Assembly (NCBI GenBank): GCA_006384855.1
Contig: VCJN01000598.1
Span: 1-64,000, forward strand
Source: Tetraselmis striata
Lineage: Eukaryota > Chlorophyta > Chlorodendrophyceae > Chlorodendrales > Chlorodendraceae
Direction: 5' to 3'
Length of the DNA stretch: 64,000 bases
Made by a program: the position numbers and the translations under genes
The notes under the pieces: generated by a model
Database searches by the model: none
What the model was told of the DNA's origin: nothing
The model's input: only the letters and a program-made list of their open reading frames with translations
Shown here: one piece after another, positions 34,770-45,759 of the stretch
Numbering within the stretch: the stretch's first letter is position 1
Layout of the letters: each line of letters starts with the position of its first letter

Positions 34770-36990
34770 ATGCCGCGGCATGCCGTCACTTTGCTGCTCT
34801 TGCTGGTCGTGTTATTGGGCGCGAGTGTCAACGCACTCGGCACGTCCCCTCGTCGCGGCCTTCTTGGTCGCGGGGGCAAGCCCATTGACGCTAGCCCAGC
34901 GCCAACCTGTGGCGCTATGATCCGCTGCCCGAGCGATGGATCGTTTGGAGGATGCGGTTGCTGCGACTTTGCGCTCCCGTCCTGCCCTGGATCATGCCCG
35001 AAGGTCGTCAACCCCAGGAACAAAAAGTATTCCCCGCACACCTCTCACCAACATACTTCTGACATGCCATGGGACAGCATTCATGTTATTAGCGCCACCG
35101 CTAACTGAATTTGATGATTCTGTCTGCAGGTGGTGCGACTGCGTTTGCCAGCCAATTCCGACCCCCTCGCCGACACCTGCCCCAACGCCGGCCCCGACAC
35201 CGAGTCCCACTCCGGCGCCCACTACACCTGCGCCTACCCGTGCCCCAACCCCGCCCCCCACCCCTGCTCCGACAACATCTGCTCCAACACCTGCACCCAC
35301 TCCTGCCCCCACATCCGCACCGACACCAGCGCCGACTTCAGTGCCTACACCCGCACCGACGACCGCCGCTCCAACACCGGCGTCCACCCCAGCCCTTACA
35401 CCCGCCCCGACGACGGCTGCTCCAACACCCGCGCCCACCCCAGCCCCTACACCCGCACCGACGACGGTTGCTCCAACACCCGCGCCCACCCCAGCCCCAA
35501 CACCCGCACCCACCCCCGCGCCTACACCCGCCCCGACACCTGCAGCCACCCCTGGCCCTACAGCTGCACCCACCCCGGCGCCGACAACAGTCGCTCCCAC
35601 GCCTGCTCCAACTCCTGCCACTACATCAGCGCCGTTGACACCCGCCCCGACACCCACGCCCACCCCCGCCCCCACTCCCGCGCCTACGCTTGCCCCCTGG
35701 ACTGTTCCCACTGGCGGCGTGTGCTTGTTAAACTCCGAGTGCGTGTCAGGCGTCTGCACCAATGGCGCCTGCTACGCCTCCGACGTCTGCAAAGCGCTGA
35801 AGCACGACGCAGCCACGCCATTCGACGAGAACAAGGTAAATATCGTTTTCGTCGGTTCTGCCTTCACCGATCTCGCGACCTGGCGCACCGAGCTCGACAA
35901 GGTCTACGAAGTATTCGACAGCTTCGCGCCCTTCTCCAGCACCAACGACCGGTTCAACGCCTTCTACGTCGATGCTCTGGAGCCTCAGTTCTGCGACTAT
36001 TTTTGCAACAATATCGAACGGCTGCTGTGCTGCGACGTGAGCAAGGCGAGACAGCTCGCCAACCAGTGCTTCCCCACCGGCACTAACCTACAGACCGTCG
36101 TCGTGCACAACGATCCCAAGTACGGCGGAGCTGGATACCGAACCAGCAATCTGGCTACGACCTCCATCAACCCTAGTGGACCGCTGGTGGCGATTCATGA
36201 ACTGGGGCACAGTCTTTTTGAGTTGGCCGACGAGTACAACACCGGCAGCGGTACCGCCAACTCGCCCAACTGCGACGCACAGAGCTCCGGCTGCCCCAAG
36301 TGGGCGGACCTCATCCAGCAGGGTTTTGATGTCAGCTGCAACCTGGCTGGCTGCAATGGTGACAGCTTCTTTGTGGGCAAGCGGAGCTTCATGCAGTACC
36401 TCAACTCTCCCATTGGTGATGTCAACATGCGCTTGTCCTGCTGCGCTTACCAGGCGCTGACCAAGTCGGTGCCTCCCTACTGCGACCCCTACGACTTCAG
36501 CGCAGGCTATCTGCTTGATTACTGCAAGACAAACGACTACCAGGGCTTTGGGGATGGCAGCTACGACCCCGCGCCACTCGACGCTGCAGCGACGCCTTCA
36601 AACCCCGGCAAGGGCAAGGGCAAGTACAAGCAGACCGGGGAGAAAACCAAGGTAGTTAGCGTCATGGAGACCAAGCCCGGCAGTTTCACCAGCATGGTGT
36701 TTGACGGCCCGCCGGGGCTGTACCGCCGCCAGCAGCTCGTGGGCGACTTCCCAAACGTGGCAGTGGCTCGCGCCCGAGGTGTCAGCCAGGTACTGCGCGT
36801 GGAGATCACATACGCCACAGGCCCGCCCACTATACTGCTCATGGACCCAGCCGTGGAGGTGGATGTGCCGCCCCGGGCAGATGGCGGCCAGATGGCTGGC
36901 GAGGCAGAGACGCTGGTCGCGGCAGACGTGGTGGACGTCGTTGTGGAGGGCGACCCAGTCTCCGTCTCCGTGACGGCGATCTCTACCTAG
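34770..36990 (+). CDS. Secreted M64-family zinc metallopeptidase with Pro/Thr-rich linker
   Basis: Starts at ATG 34770 with a signal peptide ([20 protein letters not shown], cleavage about residue 22), then a small Cys-rich segment ([18 protein letters not shown]). An intron of about 100 nt ends at the acceptor TCTGCAG (35129). A donor at AAAAA/GTATTC (about 35030) keeps frame, but this junction is inferred. Exon 2 reads [14 protein letters not shown] into about 180 residues of PTPAPT-type repeats. A second Cys-rich piece ([20 protein letters not shown]) follows, then the peptidase domain. [14 protein letters not shown] (36196-36237) is the M64 zinc signature: His-Glu-x-x-His plus a downstream Asp. 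The catalytic region has many paired Cys, as expected outside the cell. M64 enzymes are rare in algae but established in bacteria and some eukaryotes. The substrate is unknown; cell-wall or matrix protein processing is an inference. The second exon is uninterrupted to the stop at 36990. Confidence 0.85.
35150..35700 (+). repeat. Pro/Thr-rich coding repeat (PTPAPT units)
   Basis: Short degenerate CCNACNCCNGCNCCNACN units encode a PTPAPT-rich linker, probably O-glycosylated as in algal extracellular matrix proteins. The Val/Gly-rich open frame on the opposite strand is a by-product of this composition. Confidence 0.85.
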
Positions 36991-37325
36991 GCTTGGCATA
37001 GGTGCCTGCTGGATTATGCCGGCACAATGTGAAGCAGCTCCAACAGTTAGCCTCCATTGAGGCCTATGGCGGTGGGCCTGCTGCAACAGAGCAGGCCACC
37101 GCATGCGTGAGATCCATTCCTTTATTTGTTGAAAATTTAAAATCAAAATCATTCCATGCCTGAGTCAACGCAGACCACTTCAGATTCCATGTCAGGCAAC
37201 TTCCATGTCAACTTCAGCTCGTAGGCCCGTGGGGAGCTGCAGACCACAGCGCACAGTGCCCCACCCTATGAGTTGATGGCGCCGGCACACAGAAGGGCAG
37301 CTGCAGAGATGAATCTTAGATCCGC
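36991..37325. other. Convergent intergenic region between the M64 and FKBP genes
   Basis: Both genes end here, tail to tail. AT-rich sequence at 37120-37150 could carry 3' processing signals. No TGTAA close to the M64 stop is obvious. Confidence 0.35.
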
Positions 37326-38960
37326 CTACTGCTGGGCCTTGTTGACCTTCATGAGCTCGATGTCAAAAAGCAGCGTCTTGTCAATCATGCCCTTGTTCTC
37401 GATGACGAAGCCTAGGGCGCGCTTGCCCTGCGGACATCCAGCATTAGGGGTGCAGCCGCAGGCTCTCAGCCGAAAGCCATGGCGGCCGGGCGATCACAGC
37501 CTCCCGTGCAGCCGTATCGCATGAGAGTTCGCAGATGGAATGGCAGTACCGGGGGGGAAGCGGGGGGCGCACAGAGAACGAGGTGGGTTTGGGACCAGTG
37601 GTGCGCATGTCGCCGTTGGGGTAGCCGAGCTCCACTGGCACAATGATCCTCCGGATGCCGCCCGGCTGCGATGCAGGCAGCCACCTCTCAGCATGCACCC
37701 GCCACGCACAGCTGCGTCGCTAGGCTGAGGCACCCGCAGCTGTTGAAGCTCACCTTCATTCCGATGGTGCCTTCCTCAAAGCCCGGAATGACCTGCATGA
37801 CAGCACCGGCACGCTCCGCTCAGCGCCGAGCACAAATACACGCTAGCCCGTGCCTACATCGGCGCCAAACCCTGGTTTGCCCGCCTTTGTCGTGAAATCC
37901 TGCGCCGCCTGTCCCGCCCCCACAGTGCAGTGCCGGCACCTGACCCTTGCCCAGCGTAAAGCGCAGAAAGTCCTTATCGTCTCCGGTGAACGCGCCTCCC
38001 TTTGTCTGCATGCCGGTGGACACACGCACGGAAACCTCTCAGCCCTGATGTGCCCCGCATAAGCAGATAAACCGGATGGCGCAGGGGGCGTCGACGCGGT
38101 GGCGCGCCTTGTTCCGCGCCTCAAAGGGCCGGCCATAGTAGCCTATGGTGTATCCATCCCAGTCGACCGTCACCGCATCGCCCGCCTCTGCAGTTTCTCC
38201 CTCGCCCACCCGCAGGTCCTGGCAGGACAGCGCATCGGACAGGTGATGGGCGAGGAGGTTCCGAATGGGCAGAGGCAAGAGGCTTGGCAGGTGTTTGGCA
38301 GGGATGTCAGCGAACCTTGATCTGGAGACCGCTGGGCGTGAGCTGAAAGTCGTCGAACCTGAGTGCAAGTGCGGGTTAGGTTGGGACTCCCGATCGGGAA
38401 AGGGAGAGGTGGTGTGTGTGTGTGTGGGGGGAGGGGGGGGGGGGGGGGGGCGGACCCACCGCATGCGCGACTTCCCGTAGTCCTTCCCCGCCAACGCATC
38501 CATCGGCTCGTATCCGGCGCTCGCCAGCGAAGGCGAGACGGTCAGTGCGGTTGTCAGCGCCGCGCTTCCAAGCAGCAGAGCAAGCGACTGCCGCCTGCCC
38601 GCGAGTCGGCACGGAACATCGGCACAACGCGCTCAGCTTGGCCTGGACCCCGATGTGCAATGCAGTACTGCGTACGTCCATGGGGCGCCAGTCTCGAGGC
38701 TGTATCGCGCAGTGCAGCTAAAATCCAGGGAGTTCGGGGAGGCACGAGAAGTGGGCTTCTTCGAAGCGAAAGGCGTGGCCAGGGGCAGGCGGCGAGCACA
38801 CCTACTGCGCTGCGGAACTTGGGGCGCCTCGCCATTGTGCGCGCGCAAGGCAGAGGTTGGCGGTGCCGTTGCGCAGGGCCGCAGCTGCCGCGGAGCCGCA
38901 CTTGCGTGCGCGCGGCTGGCATGTGCGAAGGATCTCGGGCAAAGGATGGCCATGGAAGCG
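37326..38960 (-). CDS. Thylakoid-lumen FKBP-type peptidyl-prolyl isomerase
   Basis: Minus-strand exons: about 38585-38460, 38358-38316, 38218-38108, 38005-37940, 37792-37754, 37665-37573 and 37427-37326. They encode the FKBP fold in order: FDDFQLTPSGLQIK, DLRVGEGETAEAGDAVTVDW with DGYTIGYYGRPFEARNK, TKGGAFTGDDKDFLRFTLGK, VIPGFEEGTIGMK, GGIRRIIVPVELGYPNGDMR, then GKRALGFVIENKGMIDKTLL ending MKVNKAQQ. Upstream, RRQSLALLLGSAALTTALTV ending in Ala-Ser-Ala is a twin-arginine lumen signal. A transit-peptide-like start (MAILCPRSFAHASRAHASAA, about 38957) probably lies on a first exon whose joint is unresolved. The 38108 donor appears to be GC (AAG/GCGCGC). The other junctions are GT-AG with closing phases. 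The fold and conserved tail recall the FKBP16 lumen group. The gene looks intact. Confidence 0.85.
38431..38450. repeat. Poly-G run (C on the FKBP sense strand)
   Basis: Interrupted G run from about 38425, in the intron just after the donor at 38459, next to a GT-rich stretch at 38410. Confidence 0.85.
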
Positions 38961-39599
38961 GTGCTGAAGCGTGTCGGTGGGTCTGCCTGCGGGGGCGAGG
39001 TGGGTGTGCGTGTCGCGTTATGCCATTGCCGCGTGCGCCGAATACGGGTACCGTACTTCTCTAGCAATTGCGACTTATCGTCGGTCCTACGCGAGTAGAT
39101 CGTCAATAATGTACGGACGCCGTAGCGCTATAATACCCCGGATTAATTCTTAACCAGACCCGCCGCCTGCTGTCCTATTTAGCCACTTTTTTGCATGCTG
39201 TGCTGACATTCCCTGTAGTGAAATAACCCTCATCTGTCAGTCTGCGGCATCCGCAGAATATCGATATTTATTGTATTAACTCATTGATGATGATAGTGTA
39301 ATATTCTACATATAATATTCAACATATTTGCGAGCGCCAAGTGGTAGAGCACGGCGCGCAGCAGCGCAGGCGCGCGGGCGGGCGTAATTTCAACAGTATC
39401 CCGCGCCGGATTATGCCTGCACCTCCGATAATTTATTTTTACCTGCGATACTTACCTACATCAGTGCGTTAGGATCCTCGTCTCTAGGATCAAAACTGTT
39501 ACATCGATGCAAACATTAAAAAATGATGCATGATCAAAACAATTTGACGCCTGGACATTTTAAGATATGCGGACTATAAGCATGATTAAAAGCAATATA
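38961..39599. other. Intergenic region upstream of FKBP, AT-rich from 39170
   Basis: No gene. 39100-39600 is markedly AT-richer than the gene regions. The FKBP promoter should be in the first few hundred bases. Confidence 0.4.
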
Positions 39600-40300
39600 A
39601 CATTCATATGGATCCTCCGTCCACCATAGGGTCTGCGTTACAGGTAGTCGCTACGTATTGGCCGGGCTGCACATTACGATACAATTACGCAGCCGAGTAC
39701 TTCCCACTGCCCGCACGATTCATGATGATTCATGATGATTGGCCTGGATTCATGCCATGCCTGAGCGGTTCGTTGAACGCTGCGTGCATGTGGCGGAAGT
39801 GAATGTTGTATGAAACTATCGAACATATGCTGGGGGAGTGCCCGCGGTGGGGTTGGTATCACCGTCGTAATTCGGGGTTGTTAGTTCCGGAGTTTAGGGA
39901 TTTTATTCATTAGTAGTCAGGTTTATATTGATGCGTCAACACATCTTAATAGCTGCCTTAATTTATTTTGGGCGGGGCCCCTCCCTCCCTTCACGGCGCC
40001 TTGGAATTTACTGTGAATGGGAAAATCTTCCAGTTTTGGCGTTGGGTCCTCCCTCACACTGCCTTTTTTGTTGCACATGTATCGCACTCCCGAAATGCTT
40101 TGCTCCGCGGGATGGGGCTTGCCCCGACGCGCAGTACTCAAATGGGCCGACGTCCAAATTTGGGTAGGGCGGACCTTAATTTCGAGGTCAGTGCCGGGTA
40201 TTTTAATGGCAGCGTTTTAGGCGGTGATCAAACTGTGTTGAAAATTCCGTCACTGGGATCCACTTAGTCTTGTAGAATGCTTCGACAATTTGCTTGTAGT
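39600..40300 (+). pseudogene. Possible LINE-type remnant
   Basis: After a stop, a short reading at about 39807-39880 (YETIEHMLGECPRWGWYHRR) resembles the Cys/His segment at the end of many non-LTR reverse transcriptases (E-T-x-E-H-x-L-x-x-C-P). 39960-40260 reads open without recognisable domains. No reverse transcriptase core is seen, so this rests on one short motif. Confidence 0.3.
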
Positions 40301-40558
40301 TGACTATTATGACGGCGCGTCGCCTACCCAGCAATTCCGTAACTGAATTGCTGCGGCCAATGAAAACGGCCGTTGTGAGGATGTTGCAAGAGTTTTTTTG
40401 CCGCTGTACTCCCGTCCTAGGGGCGGCAAAAAAGGTCTGGGCAAGGGTGGCATCTTCCTCACCTCTTGCAGGCTTTGAGCCTTCGACCTGCGTAGCGCTA
40501 GGCGCCTTTCTCTCCGGGCCCTCAGACGGCCGGATGGTGATGGCAGTCGATATTGTGA

Positions 40559-41190
40559 TAATTATACGAGTACGATATACTACGAGGTAGTACATGTACA
40601 ATGTGTACGAGCACTTGTACAATGTGTGCTTGTGACTAAGGGTATATGTACCGTATATTGCTGCTATATATGTGGTAAGCGTTGTGATTCCCAAGGAATC
40701 ATTTTTGTATCGTCAAAACACCGAAGCCTCTCGTCTTCGCACCACCCCTGCATACCACCTTTGTTTGTTTTGTTCCCCACCGTCTCTAAGCGGTTGAGAC
40801 TGTCGCTTTGGTTTCGGAGCCGGATTGATACCGCCTCCATGGTTACAAGGCGCCAGCATCCTAATGTAAGTAGGGTCACCGGATCGAACCCCGTTGATGT
40901 CGAGAGTTGAACTCTCGCACGGGGAAAAGGAATGTATTCTGACAGTTATACGAGTACGATATACTACGAGGTAGTACATGTACAATGTGTACGAGCACTA
41001 GTACAATGTGTACCTGTGACTACGGGTATATGTACCGTATAATTTTGCCATGTGGTAAGCGTTGTGATTACCAAGGTATCATTATTGTATCGTCAAATAA
41101 CTAAAGCCTCTCGTATTTGCACCAACCCTGCATACCATCTTTCTTTGTTTTGTTCCCCACAGTCTCTAAGCGGTTGAGACTGTCGCATTG
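40559..41190. repeat. Two direct copies of a ~250-bp repeat
   Basis: Copy 1 (40559-40815) and copy 2 (40942-41190) share TATACGAGTACGATATACTA, TAGTACATGTACAATGTGTA, GTGGTAAGCGTTGTGATT and CTCTAAGCGGTTGAGACTGT blocks in the same order. They are separated by about 125 bp. The arrangement resembles short LTRs or a partial tandem duplication. Confidence 0.85.
40884..40924. repeat. Nested inverted repeat
   Basis: CGAGAGTTGAACTCTCG is an almost perfect palindrome enclosed by ACCCCGTT... and ...ACGGGG arms. It lies in the spacer between the two direct repeats. Confidence 0.6.
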
Positions 41191-41519
41191 TCCTCTAACC
41201 ACGCGGCGGGGCGAATGACCCACTCGTTTGCCTCTATTATGGGGCGACGGCGCTTTGATTTCGTAACGCGTCCGGCCTTGTGTCGCTCCGATGACGTTCG
41301 CTGGCGATAACATCTCCCGCCCGCGTCTACTCTACGCCTGCGCCTCGATCGAGGCTCATGTGCGGCCTCTTGGCGCAAACCCATCTACAAACCAAGACAT
41401 CTTCAGCCCTCGTCGTCTGATCGGCACGCCTGCCGACTGCCCACGCTCGCAATCGTAAATAAACCGCGTGTACCTGGCAAAACCAGACTCGATTGCATGT
41501 TTGAAATGTTTTAAACGGT
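41191..41519. other. Element-like sequence leading to YR terminal repeat E
   Basis: Ends in TGGCAAAACCAGACTCGATT and AAATGTTTTAAACG, the same junction that precedes the right terminal repeat at 34084-34118. It is therefore the 3' end of another YR-type copy. No recombinase remains. Confidence 0.5.
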
Positions 41520-41740
41520 CGTGTTTATGGGGTTTCCCTACAATGGCAACTGTCCCTGTGCAACCCGTACGGTATTCTGGTGTTTTCAATCAGTTACGTT
41601 GCCGGTACCATCGGGTTTCACTACGGGTTGGCTGCCCCATCGCCCGTTAGCCCTGCGTTCCCGGCCCGGGAGCTACTTAGGATAGCCACAACCAGCTCGC
41701 CTGCCATCTTCTAGCTCGCTGCCTTTGGCAGCGCTCTCCC
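41520..41740 (+). repeat. YR-element terminal repeat, copy E
   Basis: Contains GTTTATGGGGTTTCC and GCCTGCCATCTTCTAG in the order found in copies A-D, with a diverged middle. A C run follows at about 41778-41791. Confidence 0.6.
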
Positions 41741-41914
41741 ATTTTTCGTTTCCGCCTCGATGCAGGCTCCTCCTCCGCCCCCCCCCCCCCCGCCCCCTTT
41801 TCGCCGAGTCTTCCTAGCCAGAAAATGGCGCTTCTTCCGTGTGCCGTTGGTAAACCTAGACTAGATTGCGTGTTTGAAACCCACGGTATAGGACGACTCT
41901 CACTCCGCCATAAT

Positions 41915-44900
41915 ATTGTTTACTACCAGTAGTTGGGGTTTCCTTTCCCTTGTCGTCTACCTAGCATGCGCGGTAATACGGCACAAATACGGTGTTATGT
42001 CCTGTGCTAGTATATATGCCGTACCGCCCGAGGGGCTGCATCGACCCGCAGCGCCTCGAGGAGCTGCATCAACATCGTACTCCCGTACGGCACCTCCGCG
42101 TCGTGCGGTTCCCAACGTAGCCATCCCGAGTGGCGCTGCCCCCGGATGCTGCTTCGTCGTGTGCTTAAACGAAAAAAGGGGCTTGTATGTCCCCACCTTT
42201 CTTTGTCGCGGCGCACCCACCATGGGGTCGCGCCGCGACAGAGCTCATGTCTTCGTGATATGCAAGGTCTTTGGTTCTACAAGTCACTTTGAAGTAATGC
42301 CCGGCGCCCAACTCGAGGACATGTCTCGCTGGCCGGGACGCGGTCGACGCTCGTGGGCACCGCCGTGCGCCGGCTCTTCGCGCCGACAACCAATGTCCTA
42401 CACGGACAACCGTTCGACTGATTCGGGGGAAACGCTCTTCACGCCTCGTCGCGACACTACAAGGCCCCCCCAAGCCGCCGGCCTTTGGCTCGCCGGTGAG
42501 GAAGTAGACCGCCATTTCCGGGCAGGAACGATTCCCGAGCCGGTGATACCTGCAGCTTCAACGCGCTACTCCGCGCCACAATCGGGCTGCCCCTCGCAAC
42601 CCCATGAACACAGCTGATCGGCGCCAACCGGCCACCATTCTATTCCGCCCCCAGGCACCCGCGCTGGTCGGCGCCATCAAACCGTCCCAAGCAGCGCTAT
42701 GTGCCTCCCGGTTGCCTCCGCGACCTAAGCACGCAGCTGGCCGGCGCCAACGGACCGCCGCTGCACGTCGTGTTTCAATGGCCTCCGCAGCCCCGGACAC
42801 GCAGTTGGTCGGTGCCATCCGGCCGTCACTGCATTCTGTGCCCCGGCCGCTTCCGCGGCATGCACACGCAGTTGGTCGACACCAACTACTGGCCGTCACT
42901 GCACCATATGCCGCGGTCTTTTCCACGGCCCGCCGGTCCGCAGCGGGTCGGCACCGTTAGGCCGTCCCAGCACCATGCGCCCCGGTCGTCTCCGCGGCAT
43001 GCGCACGCAGTTGGTCGGCGCCATCGGCGGGCCGTCATTGCACCATGTACCCCAGTCGCTTCCGCGGCCGGCGCATGCAGCTGGTCGGCGCCAACGGGCC
43101 GCCGGTGCATGCTATGCCTCGGTTGCTGTCGCAGCCTCGGGCATGCAGTTGGTCGGCGCCATCAGTCCGCCACTGCAATAACCTGTGCCCTTGTCACTTC
43201 CGCGATCCGGGCATGCAGTTGGTCGCCACCACTGGCCCGCCATTGCACCCTGCGCCTCGGTTCATTGCTTCTGCAGCGTCACTGCACCCTGTGCCATGGT
43301 CGCCTCCGCGGCCATGCACGCAAATGGTCGGCGCCGTCATGCCGTCCCATGCACCATGCATGTGCCCCTAGTCGTTTCCGCGACATGCGCACGCAGCTGG
43401 GCGGCGCCAACGGGCCGCCACTGCACGCTGCGCCTCGATCGCTTCCGCGGCCCGCGCGGGCAGCTGGTCGGCGGTAACGGGCCGTCACTGCACCGTGTGC
43501 CATGGTCGCCTCCGCGGCCATGCACGCAAATGGTCGGCGCCGTCAGGCCGTCCCATGCACCATGCATGTGCCCCTAGTCGTTTCCGCGACCTGCGCACGC
43601 AGCCGGTCGGCGCCAACGGGCCGCCACTGCACGCTGTGCCTCGGTCGTTTCCCGACCCACGAACGCAGCTAATCGACGCCAACGGGCCGTCACTGCACCC
43701 CGTGCCCTGGTCGCCTCCGAGGCCCAGGCACGCACCGGTCGGCGCCAACGGGCCGCCACTGCACCCTGTTCCCTCGTCACCTCCACGACCCGCGCACGCT
43801 GCTGGTCGGCGCCAACGGGCCGTCACTGCACCCGTTTGTGCCCTGGTCGCCTCCGCGCCCCAGGCACGCAGCTGGCCGGCGCCGTCAGGCCGTCCCTGCA
43901 CCCTGTGCCCAGGTCGCCTCGGCGACTACCTGCGCAAGCAGCTGGTCGGCGCCAATCGGCCGCCAGTGCGCTCTGCGCCTCGGTCGCCTCCGCGGCCCGC
44001 GCACGCAACTGATCCGCGCCAACGGGCCACCTCAGTCTGCACAACGTGCCTCGGCTGCTTTCGCAGCCCCAGGCGCGCAGCTCGGCGGCGCCAACGGACC
44101 GCCACTGCATCATGTGTCCCGGTCGCCTCCGTGGCCCGGGAACGCAAGTGATCGGCGCCAACGGGCCGCCGCTGCACGCTGTGCCTCAATCGCTGTCACA
44201 ACATCGGGCACGCAGTTGGCCAGCGTCATCATGCCGTCACTGCACCATGTGCTCGGCCGCTTTCGCAGCCCGGGCACGCAGCTCGTCGACGCCATCATGC
44301 GGCCCTGCGTCATGTACCCCAGCCGCCTCCGCGGCCTACGCACGCAACGGGCTGTCACTGCACCCTGCGCCTCGGTCGCTTCCGCGGCCTGCGCACGCAA
44401 TTGGTCGGCGCAAATGGGCCGTCACTGCACCCTGTGTCATGGTCGCTTCCGTAGGCACGCATCTCGTCGGCGTCATCAAGCCGTCCCTGCACCATTTCCC
44501 TCGTCGGTCGCCTCCGCGGATCGGACACGCGGCTGGCCGGCCCCATCATGCCGCCACCACATCGTGCGCCCCAGCAACTTTCACGACGTGGGCACGCAGT
44601 AGGTCGGCGCCAACGGTTCCATCGCCGCCGCACGTCCTAACTATGCTGCTTTCGCAGCCCCCCGGACACTCAGCTGGTTGACACCATCAAGCCGTCGCTG
44701 CATGGAGCTGGCTACAGACTACATCGTCTGCCCCCCCTCCCCCACTTCGCACGCCCCGCCGTACGACGGTAGCCAGCCCGTTTTTCTCGTGGGCGGTCGC
44801 TGCTCTCCCACCCGGCCGCCGCCCTGCGGCTGGCGCCCAAGACATGTTGACAATATGCTGGCGCCCCCACCCTTGCTTGAAATGTTTACTACCAACAGTA

Positions 44901-45170
44901 GTTGGGGTTTCCTTTCCCTCGTCGTCTACCTAGCAGGCGCGGTACGGCACAAGCACGGTGCTATATCTTGTGCCAGTATGCCGTACCGCCCGAGTACGGC
45001 ACCTCCGCGTCGTGCGGTTCCCAACGTAGCCATCCCGAGTGGCGCTGCCCCCGGATGCTGCTTCGTCGTGTGCTTAAACGCAAAAACGGGGCTTGTATGT
45101 CCCCACCTTTCTTTGTCGCGGCGCACCCACCATGGGGTCGCACCGCGAAAGCCACGCCCACCCTCCCCTC
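41915..45170. mobile_element. Repeat-carrying element flanked by ~250-320-bp direct repeats
   Basis: Flanking direct repeats 41915-42240 and 44883-45150 share AGTAGTTGGGGTTTCCTTTC, GTCGTCTACCTAGCA, a CGTCGTGCGGTTCCCAACGT block, GCTGCTTCGTCGTGTGCTTA and CGGCGCACCCACCATGGGGT. Copy 1 carries extra sequence of about 60 bp. The interior is a 70-bp tandem array (42600-44690). The GGGGTTTCC start recalls the YR terminal repeats, so it may be a non-autonomous relative. No protein is supported. Confidence 0.65.
42600..44690. repeat. 70-bp tandem array, about 30 units
   Basis: Units are marked by CAGTTGGTCGGCGCCA or CAGCTGGTCGGCGCCA, spaced mostly 66-72 bp (for example 42733, 42802, 42870, 43008, 43078, 43146, 43393, 43460), followed by CGGGCCGTCACTGCACC and TGGTCGCCTCCGCGGCC. 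Because 70 is 1 mod 3, frames rotate across units, which explains long open frames on both strands. Confidence 0.92.
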
Positions 45171-45759
45171 ACTTTTTTCAACTTCACGGGACTGCCTCTT
45201 AGGCACTCTGGCCCCTATAAAGGTTTGTAATTATGCCAAAGCACATTTTCGGCCATATGCCTGCGCCCCCACCCACCCTTGAAATAGTCGCTATCGCGCG
45301 AGCGCTGCTGCTACAGTACGGCCAGTAATCCTTAGTCGCTACTAGTGTGAATTACAAAAAGGCAGTAACAAGTCGCTACTGGTAGTAGGTATCCATACAC
45401 AGGTAGTCGCTATCTCATACCAGTAAGTTCTCATCACCCCGATGGGGAGCCGCTCGACGTTCCAGCAGGTGTTCGTCATGAGCTGGCCGTGCGCTGTGTC
45501 GTGAGCCGTCTCACTACACGCCAACCGGACTACGGCTGGCGAGCGACAGCGCACGGCAGCGACCAAATCAGCACAAGGGACATCCTCTCTGGAAACGCAC
45601 ACTGTTCAGGATTCTTCAGGTAGGCCCTGCGTTCGCGTTCCACGGGCGGGGCTGGTCGCAGGTCGAGGGACGCCGGGCGCAGAGCGCACTCAGGGCTTGG
45701 GCTTCGGCACTGCTGACTGAACAGCCCGGCAGCCGCCCTCCTGCAGTCCTACGATACGC
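45171..45759. promoter_or_regulatory. Upstream region of the TRP-like channel gene
   Basis: 45220-45400 still looks repeat-derived: a CTGCGCCCCCACCC block recurs from 44861, and TGTGAATTACAAAA..GCAGTAACAA also occurs at 28057. The channel gene's promoter and 5' UTR should lie between about 45450 and 45759. No core element was identified. Confidence 0.35.

Noticed and set aside
34992-35762. A 256-codon Val/Gly/Ala frame on the minus strand
   Set aside because: Antisense of the Pro/Thr-rich linker of the M64 gene. The sense strand has the signal peptide, Cys modules and catalytic domain.
40800-40925. Possible tRNA or tRNA-derived SINE (GGTTCGATCC on the minus strand, CTTGTAA loop-like word)
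   Set aside because: No complete cloverleaf: the anticodon and D stems do not pair and no A box is in place.
42600-44690. Long open frames of 200 or more codons on both strands
   Set aside because: They are produced by a GC-rich 70-bp tandem array with few stops. The frames rotate because 70 is not a multiple of three, and the translations have no stable protein character.
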